This document shows positions 55,301 to 64,000 of a stretch of DNA of 64,000 nt, piece by piece. The translations under genes were made by a program, and so were the position numbers. The notes beneath the pieces are model-generated. The model had not been told where the DNA came from, ran no database searches, and was given only the letters and a program-made list of their open reading frames with translations. The DNA lies in assembly GCF_019320115.1 (NCBI RefSeq), contig NC_089591.1, positions 62,753,798 through 62,817,797 on the forward strand, given 5' to 3'. Numbering within the stretch: position 1 is the first letter of the stretch; each line of letters begins with the position of its first letter. This stretch comes from Miscanthus floridulus. Lineage: Eukaryota > Streptophyta > Magnoliopsida > Poales > Poaceae.

Positions 55301-56832
55301 GAGGCTCTGATACCAATTGAAAGGATCAAGATGCCCAAGAGGGGGGTGAATTGGGCTAATTCTAAATTTTCTTGCAATAATCAAATCCTACGGATAGCCC
55401 AATTAACCCCTTGTGCCTAGAAAAGTGTTTCTATCAAACTAACGCACAACGGACTTACAACCTATGTTCCAAACTTACTCTAGCATGGCAATTCTATGAA
55501 TGTAAAGACAAGTATTGAATTGCTCAAAGTAAATACTCAAAGTAAATGCTCAAAGTAAATAGAGAGAGAGGAATGCGGCGATGTTTTGCCGAGGTATCGG
55601 AGAGTCGCCACTCTCCACTAGTCCTCGTTGGAGCACCCGCGCAAGGGTGTAGCTCCCCTTGATCCGCGCAAGGATCAAGTTCTCTCTACGGGTTGATTCT
55701 TCGATACTCCATCGCGGCGAATCACCCAAAGCCGCTCACAACTTGAGTTGGGTCACCCACAAGCTCCACCGGGTGATCACCAAGCTCCCAATCACCACCA
55801 AGCCGTCTAGGTGATGGCGATCACCAAGAGTAACAAGCACGAACTCTCACTTGACCATGCGAAGCCTAATGAGAAGATGGATGCACACTTTGCTACTCTT
55901 GATTCACTAATGAGGCTACTCTCTTGGATTCTCAAATCTCAATCACCTCACTAGGACCTTGCTCTTCTTGGCACTCACAAACGTGTTTCTCAGCTGTTAG
56001 AATAAGCAAAAGTGACTCCACACACGAGTGGAGCTTCTATTTATAAGGTAGCCTAAAAAATGAACCGTTATGAGCTTCTGCAGGGTGACCGGACGCTCCG
56101 GTCATGTTGACCGGATGCTCCGGTCAGTTCAACCCGCGAACCAGTGATGATGTGTTGATCAGACGCTGGCAGGGTCCGGTCACCACTGACCGGACGCGTC
56201 CGGTCGCATTAAACCCTTACTAGAACCTTACTGTACTCGACCGGACGCTGAACCCTCAGGGTCCGGTCAGTACTGACCGGACGCGTTCGGTCATAGATTC
56301 CCTTCTCTAGAACCTTACTTGAGTCGACCGGACACTGGACTTCAGCGTCCGGTCAGTTGACCTCTCCAGCGTCCGGTCGCACCGAACACAGTCTCTTGAT
56401 CAAATGAACTGATCGGACCCTGCGGCCAGCGTCCGGTCGCACCGGAGCCAACGTTCGGTCAGCATTTGACCCTCCATTCACTTCCAACTCTCGGTCATAT
56501 GTGTGCACCACACCTAACTCACTAGACTCATCTAGGTCAAGCTATCCGTTCATACTCCCTTAATAGTACGGCCAAAGGAAAAACAAAGTCCTAAACTACT
56601 CTAAGTGTCACTTCAACTCCAATCGATACTTAGAACTAGTCATCCTTAACCTTGTCGTCCATCCTTTGAAAACCAAAATGATTTCCATCGTAGGGGCATG
56701 ACCACCTCGATTACCCAATTGATCTCCATTACCATGACCTAACTAAATTGCCTCTGCAAAACACACGTTAGTCATAGTAATCTTGTATTGACATTAATCA
56801 CCGAAATCCAACTAGGGGCCTAGATGCTTTCA
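55301..56832 (-). repeat. Sirevirus C 5' LTR (right, 55318-56832) and primer-binding site
   Basis: The minus strand reads TTGGTATCAGAGCCTCG next to the LTR, the initiator-tRNA-Met complement of copia elements. Compared with the left LTR it lacks about 66 bases near 56495, where CATATGTG joins TGCACCAC. Confidence 0.93.
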
Positions 56833-58066
56833 GTACCTACAAAGAAAAGGAGGCGTTGCCACAAATCATTTTTTAAGTAGTGGCTGACGTACCGATCTGC
56901 ATCGACTCATCGTCACACCGGCAGGTCACCGCGGCCTAGCCGAACTGTCCTACGCGACAGCCTTTACTTCTCGAACTCAAGAACCCAAGTACAGAAGGTA
57001 CAAAAGAATTTTCTTTAGTAGATTATATTGAATGCGTTCTAATCTACTAGATGAGAAAAACTCGTAGTCTCAGTACTAGCCTTAAAGGCCAGATCCGACA
57101 ATAGTTATATCTAGAAAGAAGAAAAATCTACCGGCATCGAATAACAACGGATTAGTAGGGTACATATCACCAGCACAAAGTCTCACGACCATAAGTCAGC
57201 ATACAAGCTGATTAGTCGAAATCAAATAAACCCTAATCTAAACAGCAGGAAGACTAAGAAATAGCATCCCTACTTACCACTCTTCACCGCTTCACCGCGA
57301 AGCGCTTGCTTGCACGCGAGTTGCATACCGCTCGGCCGCCTTGCTGCGTCGCCACCTGCCCTGCCGCTTGCACGCGCGCTGCCATAGACCGCCACTAGAC
57401 GATGACGCCCGCATGCGTCTCACCTCCCGGCTATTGCTCGTCAGCACGTGAGCTACAGCAGGGCTGCACGCAAGATCCTGCTCGCCCGCACGCGAGTATT
57501 AGCAATTGCACGAACACTCGTGGCTCACCACTTGCCTGCGCTGCCAGAAGATGCGCAGCCGTGGCTGAATAGAGCGAGAAAAGAAAAGAAAAGAACAGGA
57601 GTGGAGAGAGATAAGGATTCTACGGTAGAGTTCACAGCCTGGACGGATAGCGTTTAAGCCGTCAGGAAGGATCTTCTAAGCCGAGTAGTACTGCTAGTGC
57701 TCTCTCTCCTATAATTAGAAGTAACTATTAAATCTTTTCTGTAGAAAAGATTGCACGGAGATTTTTTTTAGAATATTATAATTTGCAATCTCTAGAAATT
57801 ACATTTTGCATTGATTTATTACTGTTTTGCATAATTACAGTAATTTAATATATATGAGTTCTCTGTTCTTGAACCCCCATATGAGACTCATATCCCAATT
57901 TTTTTAGCATGTCTAATTGATGAATAATTCTGAAAATTATATAGACAATTAATTCCTGAAGATGCTATAAATTATATTACTAAGAATTTTTCCCATCAAC
58001 ATTACTTTTATATAGTATATGTTTACTGGCGGTAAACTTATATACACATTATTTTATCATGTAGAC

Positions 58067-59170
58067 ATGTCTGACCTCGTGAAGAGAGAGATCACTGAGC
58101 TGGCCCCGAATGGCAGCAACTATCTCTCTTGGTCCTTAGATGCTGAGATTGTCTTGGATGGAAAGAATCTTTTGCATGCTATCAAACCCACCAATGACAA
58201 GAACGCAACAAGTGCTGAAAGGGCGCAGGCTCTACACTCATCACTGAAGAATGAGTATATGACTGAACGGTATCCTCAAGTCTTGTGGAATGTGTTGCAT
58301 GAACGCTTTGAAAAGATGGGGACTGTACTTCTTCCTCGGGTGAAACGCGAATGGCAGAATCTTCGCTACCAAGACTACAAGACTGTTGAGGATTACAATG
58401 CCAAGCTCCATGGGATTGTCACACGCATGAAGCTATGTGGCATTGATCTGACTGAATCAGACCTCATAGAAAAAAACCCTATCAATCTTTCACCCTAAAC
58501 TCACCTATTTAAGTCGTCAATACAAGAAAGAAAAGTACAAGAAGTACATTGACCTTAGTAATGCTTTACATCAAGACCAAAGTGAAGATGAAGAGTTGAT
58601 GCAGAACCATCTAACTCGTCCTACTGCTTAAGTAAGCCTGAAGCACATGTTGTTTCCTCATCTCAGAAGAAGAATGAAGGAAAAGGGCCACAGAAGGCAC
58701 CATGGAAGGGAAAGAACCCGAAGGTTTATAATTTTAAGAAAAAGGAACAATGGAAATCAAAGAAGATTCCACCAGGGGGAGAATATGGCAAGTAGGACCA
58801 AGAATGCTATAGGTGTGGGATGAAAGGCCATTGGTCTAGAATTTGTCGCACACCTAAGCATATAGTGAAACTCTATCAAGAATTGAAGGCTCGGCTCAAG
58901 AATAATCAGCATGAAGCTCACTTTGTCTCGACTAAGAAGTTGGAAATTGGAGAATATTCCAAGTCCAAGGACATGGAGCAAAAATCTTCTGAACCTGAAG
59001 AAAAAGAAGAGATTGAAGCTCCTGAGAAGACTAAAGATGTGCCAGCAGACATCACGCCCAATGACAGTTGGGATGTCATTATGAAGAACCTTGAAGGCAT
59101 GGGCACGGACATGGAAACTGATGGTATTCAAGATGAAGAAGAGGAAGATGTGCATGGAGACTCTCTTTGA
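58067..59170 (+). pseudogene. Element B Gag
   Basis: The ATG at 58067 opens MSDLVKREITELAPNGSNYL, followed by capsid-type helices (LWNVLHERFEKMG, WQNLRYQDYKTVEDYNAKLH). A frameshift near 58470 ends the first frame at 58498; coding sense continues to a TAG before 58797. A zinc knuckle CYRCGMKGHWSRIC (CX2CX4HX4C) lies at about 58809-58850, then an acidic Glu-rich tail to 59170. Disabled. Confidence 0.82.
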
Positions 59171-59420
59171 GCTCTTATTTAGCTATCCCGTAGTATAGTA
59201 ATAAAATAATAGTATACATTAAGTATTTTAATCCTTGCATGAATATTGTGGTTTGGAGTCGGCTCATGTAGAGCCTAATGTAATAAGAGTCTTGCAGACG
59301 GTTTTATGTTAAATAAATTCTTAGTTATATTATTGTTCTATTTTAAAGCTTAATTTAGTTGCATGCTGAATAAATTTAATTGATTTATTATAGAACCCGT
59401 GGAGTACAAATGGCTATGGA

Positions 59421-62400
59421 AGAGGAATTATGTTTAATTGATAGTTGCACAACCGATACAATCCTTAGGGACACATGATATTTTCAGACTATTAGAAAGA
59501 ATAATGAAAATATTACTAGTATCACTAGAAGTGATACACATAGAGTTGGTGTTGGAAGAGCCACTATAATTCTCCCTAATGGAACGGAACTAGTAATCCA
59601 AGAAGCATTACTTTATCCTGAATCAACTAGAATGTTGCTTTCATTTAAGGATATACGTGCAAATAATTATCATTTAGAAACAAATGATGATGAAGGCGAA
59701 GAACGCTTAATTATGACTAAGTCAATAGGAGACAACAAGAAGATTGTCTAAATTTTTCCTTCCATGCGTCAAGCATTGTACTACACATATATTAAGCCAA
59801 CTCAAAAACATGTTACAATGCAAATGATCCTAAGAAATAATGAGTCATACAGAATATGGCATGATCGTTTGGGACATCCTGGTCTAAGTATGATAAAAAG
59901 AATTACTAATAATTCAAATATGGTCATAATTTAAAGAAGAACGATTTCCCTGATCATGAAGATTTTGTGTGCATTGCATGTGCCAAAGGGAAATTAATAA
60001 CTCGACCCTCTACATTAAAAGTGAGAGATGAATAACCATCATTTCTGGAAAGAATTCAGGATGATATTTGTGGTCCTATTAGTCCCCTAGCAAGGCCATT
60101 TTGGTACTTCATGGTGTTAATTGATGCTTCCACGAAGTGGAGCCCGTATGCCTTCTCTCTACTAGAAATCATGCTTTTGCACGATTAATGTCCCAAATAA
60201 TTCAATTACGAGCCAATTTTTTAGACTGAAGAATTAAATTCATCAGAATGGATAATGCTGGAGAATTTACCTCGAAGGTATTTAATGATTATTGTATGGC
60301 TTTAGAAATTAAAGTTGAGCACTCTGTGCCACACGTGCATACATAGAATAGTCTAGCAGAATCATTAATTAAGAGAATCAAGTCAATTGCAAGACCATTG
60401 ATACAGAACAGTCAGCTACCATCCACTTGTTGGGGGCATGCTGTGTTGCATGAAGCATCATTAATTCAACTTAGACCATCTGCATACCATGATGTATCAC
60501 CGATACAATTAGTGCAAAAAATAAAACCAAATATTTTCCATCTGCGTAAATTTGGATGTGATGTATGCATTCCTATACCACCGAGCCATCAACTAGAGAT
60601 TTGCACACGGCTCGGTTCGCTGATAGTATTTTTAATGAAGATCATTTTCCGGAATTAAGGGGAGGAAAGTACCTTGCTAGGGAGGAATGCTGAGAAATAA
60701 CATGGAAAAGCACTGGGGTCCTTGGAATGGATCCTCGCACTAAAGAAAATGAACTTTAAGTTGAGAATATAATAGATTTGCAAAGAATTACAAACGAGCT
60801 GCCTGAAGCCTTCACTAATACTAAAGGGATTATGAAATCCCACGTACCTGCAGTAAACGCACCTAAAAGAATAGAAATACCACATTAAATGGATGAATTG
60901 GAATTCCAAGTAAAATCTACATTGACTCCTCGTACTCTAAAGAGGGGGAGACAAAGTAGAAATACTAATAAAGAAAAAGGTGCATCTATTCAATCTATAG
61001 CTACATGGAGACGTCCTAAGAAGCTTAAGACTGGGCAGAAAGAAAATAAGAATAAAAGTGAAGGTACACCAGTAGTGACGCATCTTGAAGATGAGCCCAG
61101 TGAGAATGTGCACATTAAAAAAACTCACGATGGGAGACCGGAAATTCCTGATTTAAATATACCGGTTAATTAGGATGAATGTGAAAGAATAATAGAGAAT
61201 TCAACAAATTATGTTGAAACAGGAGAAGTATATGATAGAAAGACTACTAATGTCGACATATATTTTGCTGAGAAGATTGCTAAAATTGATCTAGATCCTG
61301 AGCCAAAAACATTGGTAGAATGCAAGAAGCGTTCTGATTGGCCTAAGTGGAAAGAAGCAATCGCAGCTGAATTACTCTTGCTAAATAAAAGGAAAGTATT
61401 TGGCCTTGTATGCCGAACCCCTGAAGGTATATTCCCCATAGGACACAAATGGGTTTTCGTTCGGAAGAGGAACGAAAATAGTGAGGTGGTAAGATATAAA
61501 CTGAGACTAGTAGCACAAGGGTTTACGTAGAGACCTGACATCGATTTCGATGAGACTTATTCTCCTGTAATGGATGGAATCACATTCCGGTATTTGATAT
61601 CAATGGCAGCAAGTATGAACTTGTAGCTGAAATTAATGGATGTCGTGACCGCACATTTATATGGGTCATTAGATGTTGAAATTTATATGAAAGTCCCTGA
61701 AGGAATTACCGTCCCTAAATCAGCAGAACGTAACATGTATAGTGTAAAATTGCAACGATCACTTTATGGCTTAAAACAATCTGGAAGAATGTGGTATAAT
61801 CGTCTTAGCGATTTTCTTGAAGAGAAGGGATTCCAGAAGAATGAAGATTGTCCCTGTGTATTTATACGAAAATCCAAGAAAGGATTTTGTATAGTATTAG
61901 TCTATGTAGATGGCCTGAATGTTATTGAAACTATAAAAGACATCGAAGAAGCAAGTACTTATCTAAAATCTGAATTTGAAATGAAAGATTTGGGCAAAAC
62001 TAAATTTTGCTTAGGCTTGCAGCTTAAACATACCCACGAAGGGATTTTAGTGCACCAGTCTGCATATACCAAGAAGGTATTAGATAAATTCCATCATGAA
62101 AATGCACATCCCGAACGTACACCCATGATGGGAAGATCCCTTGATGTAGAGAAAGATCCTTTTAGACCCAAAGAACAAGGAGAAGAAATATTAGGATATG
62201 GGTATCCCTATTTAAGTGCCATTGGTGTGTTAATGTACCTTGCAAATGGTACAAGGCCAGATATTGCATTTGCTGTTAACCTATTGGCAAGGTTTAGTTC
62301 GGCTCCAACCAAAAGGCACTGGAGTGGCATAAAAAGAATTCTTAGGTACCTTAGAGGTACTATTGATCTTGGATTATATTTCCGGAAGAAACAAGATCTT

Positions 62401-62925
62401 AGCATAATTGGGTATACGGATGCAGGATATTTATCCGATCCCCATAACGGATTATCACAGACTGGGTATGTATTTCTTAGTGGTGGAACAACAATCTCAT
62501 GGAAGTCATCTAAGTAGACTATGGTAGCAACATCCACTAACCACTCTAAAATCATTGCATTATATGAAGCAGCCAAAGAGAGCATTTGGCTTAGGTGTGT
62601 TCATCAGCATGTACAGAATACACGTGGAATTAATATTGTGCCTACCCCTACTATTATCTATGAAGATAATTCAGCTTGTGTTGCACAAGTTCAATCGGGT
62701 TATATTAAATCAAATGTCACGAAACATATTTCGCCTAAATTTTTCTACACACATGAATTGCAAAAGAATGGAGAAATTATGGTAACTTGTGTTAAATCTT
62801 GTGATAATCTTGCATATGTATTCACAAAGGTTTTAGCTCCACCAATTTTTGAAAAGTTCATACGTGGGCTTGGCATGAAGAGACTAAGAGAAATACAAGA
62901 ATCAGAGGGAGAACTCCTTGATTAA
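59421..62925 (+). pseudogene. Element B Pol: protease, integrase, reverse transcriptase, RNase H
   Basis: The protease region has LIDSCTTDTIL where DSG-T is expected, so the catalytic motif is altered. Integrase pieces (59840-60650) include WHDRLGHPGLSMIKR, a CIACAKG-type zinc region and RMDNAGEF, interrupted by stops. Reverse transcriptase (61312-62517) includes KWVFVRKRNENSEVVRYKLR, a TAG at 61528, MDVVTAHLYGSLDVEIYMKV, YGLKQSGRMWYNRL and LVYVDGLNVIE, where the catalytic YVDD has become YVDG. RNase H follows (IIGYTDAGYLSDP, SWKSSK, stop, then YEDNSACVAQV, 62521-62925). Inactive. Confidence 0.9.
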
Positions 62926-63173
62926 ATAATCCTGATTGTTATGTCTGGGAGACACAGTGACCATTCTAAAAGAATGTTCAATAAAATCTTGAAGATTATT
63001 ATTGTACTCTTTTTTTTATTATGAGTTTTCCTGCGGTTTCTCATAAAGGTTTTAACGAGGCAATATATGTGCAATTAACAAGAGCGGTATATATGTACTC
63101 TTTTCTCCGTGAACCGTTTTTTCCCACTGGATTTTTGGATGGAGTTTTTAACGAGGCATAATATCGTGGTAAT

Positions 63174-63446
63174 CATCCAAGGGGGAGTGTTGTAAAACAT
63201 ACGGACTTTGGAATATAGAAAGAGTAGAAGGGGGAATCATAATCCTAGTCTGTTTGTCGTGTGGGCGTTTACCAAACTATAAGACATATTCGGATTATAT
63301 ATACGTGGGAGATCATCCATTGTAATTATTGATATCTAGAAAGCAATAAAGAATAGTCCCACAATTGTTTTCTTATGTTTACTTCTGTGTTTGCGTTACT
63401 ATTGAGAGTGAGAGTCGATCTGACATCCATAACGTGTTTTATAACA
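63174..63446 (+). repeat. Element B polypurine tract and 3' LTR
   Basis: AAGGGGGAG just before 63188 is the polypurine tract. The LTR starts TGTTGTAAAACATACGG and ends TGTTTTATAACA at 63446. Divergence from the 5' LTR is much greater than for element A. Confidence 0.9.
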
Positions 63447-63451
63447 GGTAT

Positions 63452-64000
63452 ATTATTTTCCATGCCTCCTGAAGTTGTCGTCCTTCCTTTTGTACACTGG
63501 CTCTTCCAATAGATGGCCCGAGGCGTCCTCCTAAGCCCACCCTTGTGCAGTATTATGGCCCACTCCCTGGTACATGACACCTGGTGTACACTCTCGTCGC
63601 AGGATCGGAGTCCTGACTCCTCTGGCACTGGCATAGGTGTATACGCCGATGGATCGATCTTAACGAACTCTGAAGCAGAGCATGATGTTGAGTGGTGACA
63701 GGTTAGCGGTCTACACATACGTTCACAGCAGTGCTGAAGTTTTAAATAGACTAGCAGTGCATTACAACAGGACATACAAAACCTGTTAGTGCCAATAATG
63801 ATAGTTAGCTATTTTTGTTAACTTTAACTGAGCTTGGCCTGACCTTATTTCAATTAAGTGACTTAGTGAAATTAATTCTAAAGTCCATTATAAACATTAA
63901 TAAGTGAAATAAATGATTGATCTCGTATGAAAAATTTACTGGAGATTGACTCACCTTAAATGAGCAGTTATTATGTGAGTTTGTTGGGTAAGAAAAATGG
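63452..64000. other. Host flank right of element B, no gene recognised
   Basis: A 149-codon frame on the minus strand (63326-63775) overlaps the LTR and has no domain. AT-rich after 63780. Confidence 0.4.

Larger units (their letters stand above)
43567..56832 (-). mobile_element. Sirevirus-type Ty1/copia retrotransposon C
   Basis: Direct LTRs at 43567-45152 (1586 bp) and 55318-56832 (1515 bp) start TGAAAGGATCAAGATGCC and end GGCCTAGATGCTTTCA. Perfect GTACC target duplications lie at 43562-43566 and 56833-56837. Total 13.3 kb. Minus-strand order from the right: 5' LTR, PBS, large coiled-coil Gag with zinc knuckles, protease, integrase, RT, RNase H, non-coding spacer, a post-pol ORF, polypurine tract, 3' LTR. 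Long LTRs, large Gag, a post-pol ORF and palindromic repeats match the sirevirus (Maximus/SIRE) lineage. Multiple stops make it non-functional. Confidence 0.93.
42526..56882. mobile_element. Non-autonomous CACTA-like transposon, split by sirevirus C
   Basis: It opens with CACTACGTCATATAGTA (42526) and closes with TTTTTTAAGTAGTG (56882), the CACTA/TAGTG termini of En/Spm-type elements. GTT precedes and GCT follows, an imperfect 3-bp target duplication. The interior has repeated sub-terminal motifs in both orientations (TATAGGGGCGGCT at 42543, AGCCGCCCCTATAA near 42680, similar at 43396-43540). Without sirevirus C it is about 1.1 kb and has no transposase. The long terminal inversion is short (CACTAC), so the call rests on termini plus sub-terminal repeats. 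Confidence 0.65.
42153..63446 (+). mobile_element. Ty1/copia LTR retrotransposon B, split by nested insertions
   Basis: LTRs at 42153-42403 (251 bp) and 63188-63446 (259 bp) share TAAAACATACGGACTTTGG, TATATATACGTGGGAGATC and AAAGAATAGTCCCACAATTG. They end in ATAACA. Flanks are AGTAT (42148-42152) and GGTAT (63447-63451), a target duplication with one change. The 5' LTR has lost the canonical first T (CGTTGTAAAAC versus TGTTGTAAAAC). Removing the CACTA and sirevirus leaves about 6.9 kb. Gag and Pol run left to right on the plus strand, with many disablements. Confidence 0.9.

Noticed and set aside
1..64000. CRISPR array, bacterial operons, phage or plasmid features
   Set aside because: Introns, TATA boxes, AP2/ERF genes, LTR retrotransposons and MITEs show this is plant nuclear DNA; the tandem repeats seen are LTR sub-repeats and minisatellites without spacers.

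Overview
This is a plant nuclear window, almost certainly from a grass and probably a panicoid of the sorghum/sugarcane group. The reasons are very GC-rich, Ala/Gly/Ser-rich plant AP2/ERF coding regions, Stowaway ends of the CTCCGTCCC...GGGACGGAG type, a sirevirus with ACCGGACGC-type palindromes, and many GTTCGC-ended MITEs. The taxonomic placement is inference. I see no bacterial, organellar, CRISPR or rRNA features.

Only two intact host genes can be supported, and they are the same kind of gene. An intronless AP2/ERF factor of the AtERF1/ERF2 type (group IXa) lies on the minus strand at 1673-2554. A second intronless AP2/ERF factor of the ERF5/ERF6 type (group IXb) lies on the plus strand at 32054-33016. 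They are divergent, with about 29.5 kb between start codons. Each has a TATA box and stress-type cis elements (G-box and W-box respectively). Group IX ERFs are ethylene/jasmonate/defence regulators that bind GCC boxes.

The 29 kb between them is a layered deposit of small elements. It holds about ten copies of a GTTCGC-type MITE family, several TTTAGATTG-type MITEs, Stowaways, a long-terminal-inverted-repeat (MULE-like) element at 7218-8491, a 5'-truncated LINE at 26587-27372, and a block of broken LTR elements at 13455-19442. Within it, at 11718-13051, exons of two unrelated host genes sit side by side: a ubiquitin-conjugating enzyme E2 and an anthocyanidin-reductase-like enzyme. They are joined in one open reading frame and the second is flanked by roughly 100-bp direct repeats.

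The right half (35-63.5 kb) is LTR-retrotransposon sequence with clear boundaries. Copia element A (35222-41536, minus strand) has 408/410-bp LTRs and a perfect GCCGG target duplication. Copia element B (42153-63446, plus strand) is split by a CACTA-like transposon (42526-56882), which is itself split by sirevirus C (43567-56832, minus strand, about 1.5-kb LTRs, perfect GTACC target duplication). All three have broken coding regions, so none looks autonomous. Chronology from nesting: B, then the CACTA, then C. A inserted independently and looks youngest.

I did not find a new molecular system. The observations most worth following are the in-frame E2/ANR gene-fragment fusion, the conserved IXa/IXb ERF pair, the TAG-only decay pattern of the sirevirus post-pol ORF, the extra copy of the sirevirus palindrome array, and the antisense promoter-like module in the leader of element A.
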